A stretch of DNA of 64,000 bases. Origin: Pseudomonadota bacterium. Its GTDB lineage: Bacteria; Pseudomonadota; Gammaproteobacteria; Burkholderiales; Burkholderiaceae_C. Each line of letters begins with the position of its first letter. The stretch's first letter is position 1. The stretch spans positions 144,209 to 208,208 of the forward strand of contig JAIUOW010000005.1 of NCBI GenBank assembly GCA_020161775.1. Direction: 5' to 3'. Position numbers and translations under genes: made by a program. The notes below the pieces were generated by a model. The model saw only the letters and a list, made by a program, of their open reading frames with translations. It had not been told where the DNA came from and did not search any database. Below, in pieces: positions 36,273 through 44,852 of this stretch.

Positions 36273-37192
36273 ACCCAGTCCTTGCGCACCAGGAACTGGC
36301 TGTACAGCGCCGCCTCGGGCGAGCCGGGCTCGGGCTGCTGCTGGTAGGCCCAGCTGACCAGCGGCGGCATGGACAGCAGGATGGATTCGGTCCGCCCGCC
36401 GGACTGCAGGCCGAAATGCGTGCCCCGGTCCCACACCAGGTTGAATTCCACATAGCGCCCGCGGCGGTACAGCTGGAAGGCCCGCTCGCGCTCGCCATAG
36501 GGCGTGGCCTGGCGGCGCTGCACGATGGGCAGGTACGCGCTCAGGAACGCATTGCCCACCGCCTGCATCAGCCCCAGGCTGCCGTCAAAGCCCAGCTCGG
36601 AAAAGTCGTCAAAGAACACGCCGCCCACGCCGCGCTGCTCGTTGCGGTGCTTCAAAAAGAAATATTCGTCGCACCAGGTCTTGAAGCGCGGGTATTTGTC
36701 GGCGCCAAACGGCGCCAGCGCGTCGCGGCAAGTGGCGTGGAAATGCACAGCGTCTTCCTCAAAACCGTAGTACGGCGTGAGGTCCATGCCCCCGCCAAAC
36801 CAGCACACAGGCGGCTGGCCCGGCGCCGTGGCGGCGATCATGCGCACGTTCATGTGCACCGTGGGCACGTACGGATTGCGCGGGTGAAACACCAGCGATA
36901 CGCCCATAGCCTCAAACGGCGCGCCGGCCAGCTCGGGCCGGTGCTGGGTGGCCGAGGGCGGCAGCCTGGGGCCGCGCACATGCGAAAACCCGCACCCTGC
37001 CCGCTCGAACAGCGGCCCGCCTTCCAGGATCATGGTGACGCCGTCGCCCTGCAGCGGCTCGCCCGGCGGCTTGGCCCAGGCGTCGCTCAGGAACGGCGTG
37101 CCGTCGGCCTGCGCAATGGCACCGGTGATGCGCTGCTGCAGGCCCAGCAGCCACAGGCGAACGTCGGCGGGGGTTTGGGTGGGTACGGTCAT
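36269..37192 (-). CDS. hemF: Oxygen-dependent coproporphyrinogen III oxidase HemF
   Basis: A 307-residue protein of normal length for HemF (about 300). Conserved segments are [67 protein letters not shown] and [29 protein letters not shown]. It oxidatively decarboxylates coproporphyrinogen III to protoporphyrinogen IX in haem synthesis, using O2. It lies between the acyltransferase (4-base overlap) and nadD, in a minus-strand run of tightly packed genes from purD to rng. Confidence 0.97.
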   Translation of the reverse strand: MTVPTQTPADVRLWLLGLQQRITGAIAQADGTPFLSDAWAKPPGEPLQGDGVTMILEGGPLFERAGCGFSHVRGPRLPPSATQHRPELAGAPFEAMGVSLVFHPRNPYVPTVHMNVRMIAATAPGQPPVCWFGGGMDLTPYYGFEEDAVHFHATCRDALAPFGADKYPRFKTWCDEYFFLKHRNEQRGVGGVFFDDFSELGFDGSLGLMQAVGNAFLSAYLPIVQRRQATPYGERERAFQLYRRGRYVEFNLVWDRGTHFGLQSGGRTESILLSMPPLVSWAYQQQPEPGSPEAALYSQFLVRKDWV

Positions 37193-37839
37193 TTCACAAT
37201 GGTATCGGCTCGGTTGAACGAAGGGTCCAGCAGCTTGACCGGCGCCATATGGGCCGGCACCCTGCCCTGCACGCCCTGGTAAACCGCGGCCATGCGTGCG
37301 ATGTCCAGCGCGGTGTCGCCGCTGAGCGCGATGAAATCACGCACCGTGACTTCGCGCCGGCCGTAGTCGAGCCGGATCAGGCCCAACGGCACGCCCGCGG
37401 CCAGCGCCGTGCGGTAAAAGCCGCTGCGCAGGCCCGGCACGTATTTGCGCGTGCCCTCGGGCGCCAGGCCCAGCCAGAAATAGCGGCCGCTGCGGCGGCG
37501 CTCGTCAAAAATATCCAGCGCCTGGGTGGTGACGCCCTGGGCTGAGGTGCGCGCCACGGGCACGCCGCCCAGCCAGCGCAGCCAGCGGCCAAACAGCGGG
37601 AGGCGAAACAGGCTGTCCTTGCCCCAGAAGCGCACCGGCACGCCCACGGACCACTTGGCCAGGATCATGACGATGAAGTCCCAGTTGCTGGTGTGCGGGT
37701 ACACCACCAGCACGCCCTGCAGCGCGGGCAAGCCTTCAAAGTGAACCTTCCACCCCGCCAGGCCCAGCACCCAGCGCGCCAGCCGGCTGCCGCGAAACTG
37801 CAGCGGGTATGGCGTGGGGAAATCGCTGACGGGCTTCAA
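37189..37839 (-). CDS. PlsC-family acyltransferase
   Basis: A 216-residue 1-acyl-glycerol-3-phosphate acyltransferase superfamily protein. It has the catalytic H-x4-D motif YPHTSNWDF (about 48-54), a substrate motif [28 protein letters not shown] and a later [12 protein letters not shown] (PEGTR motif). One membrane-associating segment is likely near the N-terminus ([14 protein letters not shown]). It may make phosphatidic acid or acylate another phospholipid or lipid A precursor. It sits 2 bp after purD and overlaps hemF by 4 bases. Confidence 0.85.
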   Translation of the reverse strand: MKPVSDFPTPYPLQFRGSRLARWVLGLAGWKVHFEGLPALQGVLVVYPHTSNWDFIVMILAKWSVGVPVRFWGKDSLFRLPLFGRWLRWLGGVPVARTSAQGVTTQALDIFDERRRSGRYFWLGLAPEGTRKYVPGLRSGFYRTALAAGVPLGLIRLDYGRREVTVRDFIALSGDTALDIARMAAVYQGVQGRVPAHMAPVKLLDPSFNRADTIVK

Positions 37840-37841
37840 CG

Positions 37842-39122
37842 TCAGCCGCGGATGGCGCGGTAGCCGATGTCCTTGCGGTACTGCGCACCGTCAAAACGGA
37901 TGCCCTGCGCCACCTCGTACACCCGCTGCTGCGCGGCCTTGACGCCATCGGCCAGCGCCGTCACGCACAGCACGCGCCCGCCCGATGTCACCGTGGCGCC
38001 GTCTTGCGTGGCCGTGCCCGCGTGGAACACGACGGCGTCGTCGGTGTCCCTGGGCAGGCCGGTGATCACATCGCCCTTGCGCGGGTTCAGCGGGTAGCCG
38101 TGCGCGGCCATCACCACGCCCAGCGCCACGCGGCGGTCCCATTCCAGATTGATCTGGTCCAGGCTCTCGGACGTGGCGGCCATCATCACGTCATACAGGT
38201 CGGTCTTCAGGCGCATCATGATGGGCTGCGTTTCCGGGTCGCCCATGCGGCAGTTGAATTCCAGCGTGCGGGGCTTGCCCGTGGCGTCGATCATCAGCCC
38301 GGCGTACAGGAAGCCGGTGTAGGGAATGCCGTCTTTTTCCATGCCCTTGATGGTGGGCAGGATGATCTCGCGCATGGCGCGGGCGTGGACTTCGGGCGTG
38401 ACCACGGGCGCGGGCGAATACGCGCCCATGCCGCCGGTGTTGGGGCCTTCGTCGCCATCCAGCAGGCGCTTGTGGTCCTGGCTGGTGGCCAGCGGCGTCA
38501 CGTTCTTGCCGTCGCACAGCACGATGAAAGAGGCCTCTTCGCCCTGCAGGAACTCTTCAATCACCACACGCGCGCCACCCGCGTTATGGGCTACGCCCAG
38601 GGTGTTGTCCACCAGCATGAAATCAATGGCCTCGTGCGCCTCGGCCAGCGTCATGGCCACCACCACGCCCTTGCCGGCCGCCAAGCCGTCGGCCTTGACC
38701 ACGATGGGCACGCCCATCTTGTCCACATAGGCGTGGGCGGCTGCCGGGTCGGTAAAGGTGTCGTATTCCGCCGTGGGAATGCCGTGGCGCTTCATGAAAG
38801 CCTTGGAAAACGCCTTGGAGCTTTCCAGCTGCGCGGCGGCCTTCGTGGGGCCAAACACGCGCAGCCCGTGCGCGCGGAATTCATCCACCACACCAGCGGC
38901 CAGCGGCGCCTCGGGGCCCACCACGGTCAACACGATCTTTTCGGCCTGGGCCCATTCGCGCAGGGCCTTCACATCCGTGATGTTGATGTTCTCCAGACGG
39001 CCATCCCGCGCGGTGCCGCCATTGCCGGGGGCCACATACACGGTTTGCAGCTTGGGCGACTGCGCCATCTTCCAGGCCAGGGCGTGTTCACGGCCGCCGC
39101 CACCAATGATGAGGACTTTCAT
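37842..39122 (-). CDS. purD: Phosphoribosylamine-glycine ligase PurD
   Basis: A 426-residue ATP-grasp ligase with standard length. It begins MKVLIIGGGGREHALAWKMAQSPKL and has VKADGLAAGKGVVVA (ATP-binding loop), GEEASFIVLCDG, QDHKRLLDGDEGPNTGGMGAYSPAP and the metal-ligand region EFNCRMGDPETQ. It forms glycinamide ribonucleotide in purine synthesis. It is immediately followed by the acyltransferase and starts next to the yebC stop, so yebC-purD are likely co-transcribed. Confidence 0.97.
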   Translation of the reverse strand: MKVLIIGGGGREHALAWKMAQSPKLQTVYVAPGNGGTARDGRLENINITDVKALREWAQAEKIVLTVVGPEAPLAAGVVDEFRAHGLRVFGPTKAAAQLESSKAFSKAFMKRHGIPTAEYDTFTDPAAAHAYVDKMGVPIVVKADGLAAGKGVVVAMTLAEAHEAIDFMLVDNTLGVAHNAGGARVVIEEFLQGEEASFIVLCDGKNVTPLATSQDHKRLLDGDEGPNTGGMGAYSPAPVVTPEVHARAMREIILPTIKGMEKDGIPYTGFLYAGLMIDATGKPRTLEFNCRMGDPETQPIMMRLKTDLYDVMMAATSESLDQINLEWDRRVALGVVMAAHGYPLNPRKGDVITGLPRDTDDAVVFHAGTATQDGATVTSGGRVLCVTALADGVKAAQQRVYEVAQGIRFDGAQYRKDIGYRAIRG

Positions 39123-39848
39123 TTATTCAGAGATCTCGGCGTTGTGATAGACCTCTTGCACGTCGTCCAGGTCTTCGATCATGTCCAGCAGCTTCTGCAT
39201 CTTGGCGGCGTCCTCGCCGCTCAGGGCAATGGTGTTTTCGGGGCGCATGGTCACCTCGGCCACCTCGGGCTTCAGGCCCGCGGCTTCCAGGGCGTTCTTG
39301 ACCGCCTCAAAGTCGGGGTAGGCGGTCAGCACCTCAATGGCGCCGTCGTCGCCGGTGATCACGTCTTCGGCGCCGGCCTCCAGCGCCACTTCCATGAGCT
39401 TGTCTTCATTGGTGCCCGGCGCAAAAATCATCTGCCCGCAATGCTTGAACTGGAACGCCACCGAGCCCGCCGTGCCCATGCTGCCGCCGTACTTGCTGAA
39501 CGCGTGGCGCACATCGGCCACGGTGCGCACCTTGTTGTCGGTCATGGTGTCCACGATGATGGCCGCGCCGCCGATGCCGTAGCCCTCGTAGCGGATTTCC
39601 TCGTAATGCACGCCTTCCAGGTTGCCGGTGGCCTTGTCGATGTTGCGCTTGACGGTGTCGATGGGCAGGTTAGCCGCCTTGGCTTTTTCAACCGCCAGGC
39701 GCAGCCGGGGGTTGGCCGACAGGTCGCCCCCGCCCAGACGGGCCGCCACCATGATTTCGCGGATCACGCGCGTCCACACCTTGCCGCGCTTTTCGTCCTG
39801 GCGGCCTTTGCGGTGTTGGATATTGGCCCATTTACTGTGTCCAGCCAC
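39123..39848 (-). CDS. yebC: YebC/PmpR family transcription/translation factor
   Basis: A 241-residue protein read from GTG 39848, giving [23 protein letters not shown], the near-invariant YebC start (MAGHSKW). Further motifs are [32 protein letters not shown] and [29 protein letters not shown]. Family members were described as regulators; more recent work ties some to relief of ribosome stalling. It abuts purD directly. A second, more divergent YebC paralogue is at 57066. Confidence 0.94.
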   Translation of the reverse strand: MAGHSKWANIQHRKGRQDEKRGKVWTRVIREIMVAARLGGGDLSANPRLRLAVEKAKAANLPIDTVKRNIDKATGNLEGVHYEEIRYEGYGIGGAAIIVDTMTDNKVRTVADVRHAFSKYGGSMGTAGSVAFQFKHCGQMIFAPGTNEDKLMEVALEAGAEDVITGDDGAIEVLTAYPDFEAVKNALEAAGLKPEVAEVTMRPENTIALSGEDAAKMQKLLDMIEDLDDVQEVYHNAEISE

Positions 39849-39919
39849 GGGGAACCCTTCTGTCTTCAATTAATCTACAGCCCACGATTCTACTTTTTAC
39901 AACCCGACGGAGCCCCGCC

Positions 39920-41410
39920 ATGGCCGACCCCCTGCTGATAGCCAAGAACGCCACCACCACCTGCGAGCTGCTGCCCGGCCTGGCCAACCGCCACGGGCTG
40001 ATCACCGGCGCCACCGGCACCGGCAAGACGGTCACGCTGCAGACGCTGGCTGAAAACTTCAGCAAGATCGGCGTGCCGGTGTTCATGGCCGACGTCAAGG
40101 GCGACCTGACCGGCATCAGCCAGGCCGGCACCATCGGCGAAAAAATGGCCGCCGTGCTGAAAGACCGCGGCATTGACCTGCCCGCATCCGCCGCCTGCCC
40201 CGCCACCGTGTGGGACGTGTTTGGCGAACAGGGCCACCCGGTGCGCGCCACCATCTCGGACATGGGCCCGCTGCTGCTGGCGCGCATGCTGAACCTGAAC
40301 GACACCCAGGCCGGCGTGCTGAACCTGGTATTCAAGATCGCCGACGACGCCGGCATGCTGCTGCTGGACCTGAAAGACCTGCGCGCCATGCTGCAGCACG
40401 TGGGCGACAACGCCAGCCAGTTCACCACCCAATACGGCAACATCAGCGCCGCCAGCGTGGGCGCGATCCAGCGCGGGCTGATGCAGGTGGAAACCCAGGG
40501 CGCCGACAAATTCTTTGGCGAGCCCATGCTGGACATCAACGACTTCATGCAGACGGTGGACGGCAAAGGGGTCATCAACATCCTGGCCGCCGACAAGCTG
40601 CTCAATTCCCCCCGGCTGTACGCCACCTTTTTGCTGTGGATGCTGTCAGAGCTGTTTGAAACCCTGCCCGAAATCGGCGACCCTGAAAAGCCCAAGCTCG
40701 TCTTCTTCTTTGACGAAGCGCACCTGCTGTTCAACGAAGCGCCCAAGGTGCTGGTGGAACGCATTGAGCTGGTGGTGCGGCTGGTGCGGTCCAAGGGCGT
40801 GGGCGTTTATTTTGTGACGCAAAACCCGCTGGACATCCCCGACAGCGTGCTGGCCCAGCTGGGCAACCGGGTGCAGCACGCGCTGCGCGCCTTTACCCCG
40901 CGCGACCAGAAGGCCGTGAAGGCCACGGCCCAGACCATGCGCCAGAAGCCGGGGCTGGACATAGAAACCGCCATCACCGAGCTGGCCGTGGGCGAGGCGC
41001 TGGTCAGCCTGCTGGACGCCAAGGGCCGCCCCGGCATCACCGAGCGCGTGTATGTGCTGCCGCCGGGCAGCCAGATCGGCCCCATCACGCCGCAACAGCG
41101 CCAGGCGCTGATCGCGGGCTCGCTGGTGGCGGGCGTGTATGAAAAGGCACAAGACCGCGAATCAGCCTATGAAAAGCTGCTGGCGCGCACCCAGGCCACG
41201 CAAGCCGCCCAGGCCGAGCAGGCCAAAAAGGCTGAAGAAGGCGGCGGGCTGATGGGCGGCATCAGCGACGTGCTGTTTGGCTCCACCGGCCCGCGCGGCG
41301 GCCAGCGCGACGGCCTGGTGCAGCAGGTGCTGAAAAACGAGGCCCGCAACCTGGCGCGCCAGGTGCTGCGCGGGGCGCTGGGCAGCATCCTGGGCGGCAA
41401 GAAGCGCTGA
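39920..41410 (+). CDS. HerA-like DUF853 ATPase (YjgR family)
   Basis: A 496-residue protein with Walker A GATGTGKT (30-37) near the N-terminus and Walker [17 protein letters not shown]. The arginine-finger region [21 protein letters not shown] and the C-terminal helical part are rich in Ala, Gln and Lys. This is the DUF853/YjgR branch of the HerA/FtsK superfamily. Its cellular role is poorly known; a DNA or protein translocase function is inferred only from the fold. It is divergent from yebC and 24 bp before the YdjM-like gene. Confidence 0.88.
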   Translation: MADPLLIAKNATTTCELLPGLANRHGLITGATGTGKTVTLQTLAENFSKIGVPVFMADVKGDLTGISQAGTIGEKMAAVLKDRGIDLPASAACPATVWDVFGEQGHPVRATISDMGPLLLARMLNLNDTQAGVLNLVFKIADDAGMLLLDLKDLRAMLQHVGDNASQFTTQYGNISAASVGAIQRGLMQVETQGADKFFGEPMLDINDFMQTVDGKGVINILAADKLLNSPRLYATFLLWMLSELFETLPEIGDPEKPKLVFFFDEAHLLFNEAPKVLVERIELVVRLVRSKGVGVYFVTQNPLDIPDSVLAQLGNRVQHALRAFTPRDQKAVKATAQTMRQKPGLDIETAITELAVGEALVSLLDAKGRPGITERVYVLPPGSQIGPITPQQRQALIAGSLVAGVYEKAQDRESAYEKLLARTQATQAAQAEQAKKAEEGGGLMGGISDVLFGSTGPRGGQRDGLVQQVLKNEARNLARQVLRGALGSILGGKKR

Positions 41411-41434
41411 CCCCCGGGTAACCCAGCGCAGGCC

Positions 41435-42442
41435 ATGGATTCACTCACCCAGATCGTGCTGGGCGGCTGCGTGGCTGCCGCTGCGGTGCCGGCCGCGCAC
41501 CGCCGCCGCGCGGCCATCGCCGGCGCCGTGCTGGGCACCCTGCCCGACCTGGACGGCATCCCGCTGGCGCTGATGGGCGCGGACGTGGTCACGTCCGTCA
41601 CCTGGCACCGCGGGCCATCGCATTCATTGCCGGTGCTGGCCATCTTTGGCTGGCTGGTGTGGCTGCTGCTGAAGAAATACTGGGCGCCGGTGCGTGAAGC
41701 ACCCCGCCCCTGGCTCATCGCCATCCAGCTGGCGCTGCTGACGCACCCGCTGCTGGACGCGTTCACCGTCTATGGCACGCAGCTGCTGTGGCCGCTGCCT
41801 TACCACCCCACCATGTGGTCCAGCGTGTTCATCATCGACCCGGCCTACACGCTGCCGCTGCTGGCGGCCTGGGTGGCGGTGCTGTGGCGCGGCGCCGCGC
41901 CCAGCGTGCCGCGCTGGCTGGCCATGGGCCTGTTGCTGAGCAGCGCCTACCTGGGCTGGACGCTGGTGGCCAAGGCCATGGTGGACCGCGACGCCCGCGA
42001 GGCCATGGACGCGCGGGGCCTGCAGAACGCCCCCATGTTCAGCGTGCCCATGCCCTTTAACACCCTGCTGTGGCGCGTGGTGGTGATGACGCCCGACGGC
42101 TACCTGGAGGGCTACCGGTCATTGGCCGTGGACCGAAAGCCCATGACCTTCACCGCCTGGCCCAGCAACACCCCCGCGCTACGCGAGCTGGCCGCCATGC
42201 CCGACGTGGCGCGGTTGCTGTGGTTTACCAGCGGCTTCATGGGCGCGCGGGAGGTGAAAGGCCAGCTCGTGCTGTCTGACCTGCGCATGGGGGCGGAGCC
42301 GGACTACACGTTTCAGTACGGGGTGGCGCAGCGGTTGCCGGGCGGCGCGTGGCAGGCGACGGAGCCGCAGAAGGTGGGTGGATTCAGGAATGCGCGGGAG
42401 CAGTTGGGGCGGGCTTGGGGGAGGTTGTGGGCTGAGCCTTGA
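41435..42442 (+). CDS. YdjM-type membrane-bound metal-dependent hydrolase (DUF457)
   Basis: A 335-residue inner-membrane protein starting MDSLTQIVLGGCVAAAAVP. Conserved motifs are GTLPDLDGIPLAL, TWHRGPSHSLPVL and LLTHPLLDAFTVYGTQLLWP, whose His and Asp residues would form a metal site at the membrane edge. About four or five membrane helices precede a soluble C-terminal domain (about 190-335). Family members are called LexA-regulated metal-dependent hydrolases, but the substrate is unknown. It follows the DUF853 gene by 24 bp. Confidence 0.85.
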   Translation: MDSLTQIVLGGCVAAAAVPAAHRRRAAIAGAVLGTLPDLDGIPLALMGADVVTSVTWHRGPSHSLPVLAIFGWLVWLLLKKYWAPVREAPRPWLIAIQLALLTHPLLDAFTVYGTQLLWPLPYHPTMWSSVFIIDPAYTLPLLAAWVAVLWRGAAPSVPRWLAMGLLLSSAYLGWTLVAKAMVDRDAREAMDARGLQNAPMFSVPMPFNTLLWRVVVMTPDGYLEGYRSLAVDRKPMTFTAWPSNTPALRELAAMPDVARLLWFTSGFMGAREVKGQLVLSDLRMGAEPDYTFQYGVAQRLPGGAWQATEPQKVGGFRNAREQLGRAWGRLWAEP

Positions 42443-42508
42443 GTTGGTCGGACTTTGAGCCTGGTGGGCGGCTTGGACTGAGAGGCCAAGTGTCTGCACC
42501 GATGCGCT

Positions 42509-42811
42509 TCAGGTGTCTCGCCTGCGATTTTTCCAGTATCCCGGCCTGCGTTTGAAATGTGCGACGGCGAAGATGATGATTTCGGTTTCTATGGCGAGAT
42601 ACACAACCGCAAAGGGAAACTTCTTGGGAAAAACGCGCCGGGTTCCATGTTTGTGCGGGGCACCAGCCAGCGGCAGCGATGTGGCCAGTTCCACAGCAGC
42701 TTCAACGGCCTGACGGAATCGTTCGCCCAAGCCAACCTGGACAGTTTCGTAATAGGCAACGGCATCCAGAAACTCAAGGCGTGCCTCGTCGTGAAAACGC
42801 GCGCGAATCAC
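42509..42811 (-). CDS. RelE/ParE-family toxin
   Basis: A 100-residue protein with MIRARFHDEARLEFLDAVAYYE, the classical ParE start, VGLGERFRQAVEAAVELA, and a C-terminal strand pattern RRVFPKKFPFAVVYLAIETEIIIFAVAHFKRRPGYW. It would inhibit gyrase (ParE) or cut mRNA (RelE). It follows its antitoxin gene with a 4-base overlap and is the downstream gene of the pair. Confidence 0.87.
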   Translation of the reverse strand: MIRARFHDEARLEFLDAVAYYETVQVGLGERFRQAVEAAVELATSLPLAGAPHKHGTRRVFPKKFPFAVVYLAIETEIIIFAVAHFKRRPGYWKNRRRDT

Positions 42812-43038
42812 TGCGTCAGGCGGCGAGCTTGCGCGAACACATCGGCAGCGGGCACAAGCGCTGCATCGCCGCGCTCGTACTCGCCAATACGCCGGAGTAT
42901 CTCGGCGTCCCAGGCCGCGTCCACCTCCGGGGTCGGCGTCTCCTGCAACGATTCCAAAAGACCCTCGGCGAGCTGTGCCCTTTCTTCTGGCGGTAGCTGG
43001 CGGGCTCGTTTCGACAACTCAGTCAGCAAACTGGACAT
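42808..43038 (-). CDS. Addiction-module antitoxin, short helical type
   Basis: A 76-residue protein with LLTELSKRARQLPPEERAQLAEGLLESLQ, the pattern of the putative addiction-module component family that pairs with ParE-like toxins. The C-terminal half (PEVDAAWDAEILRRIGEYERG) would wrap the toxin. A ribosome-binding sequence GGAGAG precedes the ATG on the minus strand. It is the first gene of the pair and overlaps the toxin by 4 bases. Confidence 0.85.
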   Translation of the reverse strand: MSSLLTELSKRARQLPPEERAQLAEGLLESLQETPTPEVDAAWDAEILRRIGEYERGDAALVPAADVFAQARRLTQ

Positions 43039-43130
43039 GACGACTCTCCATGGGGTGACGGGACGAGTTTAATCGCCCATCGCCTCCTCCGCGCCAACCT
43101 AGTGACAGGCGGAAGTTGGCGAAAGGGTCT

Positions 43131-43526
43131 TCAATCCTGGCTACGTGGCCAATGCGCCTCAAAGTCAAACGTGAGCTGCCGCTGGTTGCGGATCGACAGC
43201 AGGTAAACAGACTTCTTGATCCGCGCGTACAGCACCAAGTAGTGCGTCATCACGTATTCGCGGATTTCCCCGTCTGCGGCAATGGCATGCAGTTGCTGCG
43301 TCAGGCGGTCTATGCCCTGGGCCACTTCTACAGACCTGCCTCGGCGCGCTTGAAACGGACGGCCCAGCCCCGGAAATCGCTCCAGATTGGGAAAAACGAT
43401 TTCAGCCAGTTCATCCAGCAATTCATCGAAAGCCTGGGGAGCCTCCATGCTGAGCAGGAAAGCTTCGATGTCTACGAGGTTGCGCTCGAAGTTGGCGGTG
43501 AACTTCACCGTCAAAAGTGCAGCCAC
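43131..43526 (-). CDS. RelE/ParE-family toxin (second pair)
   Basis: A 131-residue protein with VKFTANFERNLVDIEAFL, PNLERFPGLGRPFQ and EYVMTHYLVLYARIKKSVYLLSIRNQRQLTFDF, the order of a ParE/RelE fold. The start shown is a GTG; a second GTG at 43508 would give a start at VKFTAN and may be the true one. It lies 8 bp after its Phd/YefM antitoxin gene. The central segment is longer than in most ParE toxins. Confidence 0.8.
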   Translation of the reverse strand: MAALLTVKFTANFERNLVDIEAFLLSMEAPQAFDELLDELAEIVFPNLERFPGLGRPFQARRGRSVEVAQGIDRLTQQLHAIAADGEIREYVMTHYLVLYARIKKSVYLLSIRNQRQLTFDFEAHWPRSQD

Positions 43527-43534
43527 GGCCCGGC

Positions 43535-43828
43535 TCAGCGTGCAGCTCGGCGACGCTGCAGCGCTGCCAGCGCACTCCGGGCGTCTTTGACCTTGCCTGC
43601 GGCCACGTCGGCCATGCCCTTGCTGGCGTCGTCAATCAGCACCAGGTGAATGCGCTCGCGCTCCAGCTGGTGGTAATAGTCCAGCCGCTGCGCGTCGATG
43701 ATGGCGACGTAACTTTCACCGTTCTTGGTGATGATCTTTTCGGCACCGGCCTTCGCCTGGTCGGCCAGTTCCGATAGATTTGCACGGGCCTGGGACAGCG
43801 GGACAACATCGCGGACAGTGAACACCAT
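43535..43828 (-). CDS. Phd/YefM-family antitoxin
   Basis: A 97-residue protein read from MVFTVRDVVPLSQARANLSELADQAKAGAEKIITKNGESYVAIIDAQRLDYY, the diagnostic Phd/YefM N-terminal DNA-binding domain. An ATG 13 codons upstream is open but reads unlike the family. The C-terminal segment with a basic end (LAALQRRRAAR) should bind the toxin. It is the first gene of the second TA pair on the minus strand. Confidence 0.87.
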   Translation of the reverse strand: MVFTVRDVVPLSQARANLSELADQAKAGAEKIITKNGESYVAIIDAQRLDYYHQLERERIHLVLIDDASKGMADVAAGKVKDARSALAALQRRRAAR

Positions 43829-43889
43829 GGCAATCTCCTTGGCACAAGGATGTACAAAATTCTGCACATCATAAGTTCAAATGAGCCCG

Positions 43890-44297
43890 TCAACTCTTTC
43901 CCGGCCGCTCCCCCTGCTCTATCCATTGCGTATAAAACGCGATCTTCGCGTCCACCAGTTTGCGTGCCTGCTTCCATTGCGCGATCTGTGCGTCCACCCG
44001 TTCGCGGTGGGCCAGCAGCACGGCGCGGGTGGCTTCCAGGTTCGCTCCGCCGCGCTGGGCCAGCGCGGTGTAGCGGCGCAGTTCGGCAATCGGCATGCCC
44101 GACGCGCGCAGGCGGTCCATCAGCGCCAGCCATTCCACATGGCGGTTGCTGTAGATGCGCTGGCCGTTCAGGCGCGGCACGGTGGGCAGCAGGCCCTGCT
44201 GCTCGTACCAGCGGATGGTGTGCACGCTGCGGCCGGTGCGCTCGGCCAGCTCGCCGATGCGCAGCTTCAGGGGTTTGCGGGCGGGGGTGTCTGCCAT
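43890..44297 (-). CDS. MerR-family transcriptional regulator
   Basis: A 135-residue protein starting MADTPARKPLKLRIGELAERTGRSVHTIRWYEQQGLLPTVPRLNGQRIYSN, a clear MerR winged helix, followed by a dimerisation helix (EATRAVLLAHRERVDAQIAQWKQARKLVDAKIAFYTQWIEQG). No cysteines are present, so it is not a thiol-based metal sensor. The longer open frame upstream lies inside the SnoaL gene. It starts 1 bp after that gene stops, so both form one operon that it may control. Confidence 0.88.
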   Translation of the reverse strand: MADTPARKPLKLRIGELAERTGRSVHTIRWYEQQGLLPTVPRLNGQRIYSNRHVEWLALMDRLRASGMPIAELRRYTALAQRGGANLEATRAVLLAHRERVDAQIAQWKQARKLVDAKIAFYTQWIEQGERPGKS

Positions 44298-44298
44298 G

Positions 44299-44706
44299 TC
44301 AGCGGGTATACCAGATGGCCTGCACGTGCTGGGTGTCCATGTATTCACGCACGGCCGCAATCTGGCCGCCGCGCAGCGTGAACAGTGCGTGGTAATGCTG
44401 GTTGTAGATACGGCCATTCTTCAGTTCACCGCGTGACTCGGCCATCACGGCCACCTGGTCGCCTTCGGCCACGGTGTTGTGCACCGTCATGCGCAGCGGG
44501 CCGGTCATGGCCCGGGCCATGCGGTTGAAGATGTCGGCCATCTCGGCCTTGGTGCGCAGCCCGGCCGTGGCGTTGCTGCCGGGCTCGCCCGCCAGCCAGT
44601 AGGCGCAGTCGTCCGCCATCAGGGCCAGCACGCCGTCCATGTCGCCTGAATCAAAGCGGTTGTAGAAGGCGATGGCGGTCTGGCGGTGGGTTTCGGTGGT
44701 GTTCAT
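44299..44706 (-). CDS. SnoaL-like/NTF2-fold protein
   Basis: A 135-residue protein with the cone-shaped NTF2 pattern: an N-terminal helix (RQTAIAFYNRFDSGDMDGVLALMADDCAYWLAGEP), then strands with GPLRMTVHNTVAEGDQVAVMAESRGELKNGRIYNQHYHALFTLRGGQIAAVREYMDTQHV. Members are ketosteroid isomerase-like enzymes or small-molecule binders; the substrate cannot be told here. It is first in an operon with the MerR regulator and divergent from the URC1-type gene. Confidence 0.85.
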   Translation of the reverse strand: MNTTETHRQTAIAFYNRFDSGDMDGVLALMADDCAYWLAGEPGSNATAGLRTKAEMADIFNRMARAMTGPLRMTVHNTVAEGDQVAVMAESRGELKNGRIYNQHYHALFTLRGGQIAAVREYMDTQHVQAIWYTR

Positions 44707-44756
44707 GGGGTTTCCTTTTGAGCTTGGCGCGGCTGCTGTGCCGCATCGCTATTGGG

Positions 44757-44781
44757 AAACTTCGAGTGCGCTCAAGGTCAA
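44757..44781 (-). promoter_or_regulatory. Candidate MerR-type operator upstream of the SnoaL-MerR operon
   Basis: On the minus strand TTGACC (44776-44781) could be a -35. An imperfect dyad CTTCGAG-TGCG-CTCAAGG (44760-44777) follows it, leaving room for a 19-bp spacer to a weak -10 (CCCAAT). This is the layout used by MerR-family activators. The match is suggestive only. Confidence 0.35.
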
Positions 44782-44800
44782 GCCTTTTTTTGGGGCATGG

Positions 44801-44832
44801 GCCTTGCAAGGCTACCGCGGCCTCTGTACATT
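44801..44832 (+). promoter_or_regulatory. Promoter of the URC operon with overlapping palindrome
   Basis: TTGCAA (44804-44809) and TACATT (44827-44832) are 17 bp apart, 20 bp before the ATG at 44853. A perfect 12-bp palindrome GCCTTGCAAGGC (44801-44812) covers the -35, a position suited to a repressor. Confidence 0.55.
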
Positions 44833-44852
44833 GCTTTTTTTGAGGGTCCCCC

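Noticed and set aside
38004-39938. 644-codon open frame antisense to purD and yebC
   Set aside because: It spans two well-identified genes and the gap between them. Composition is typical of a GC-frame shadow.
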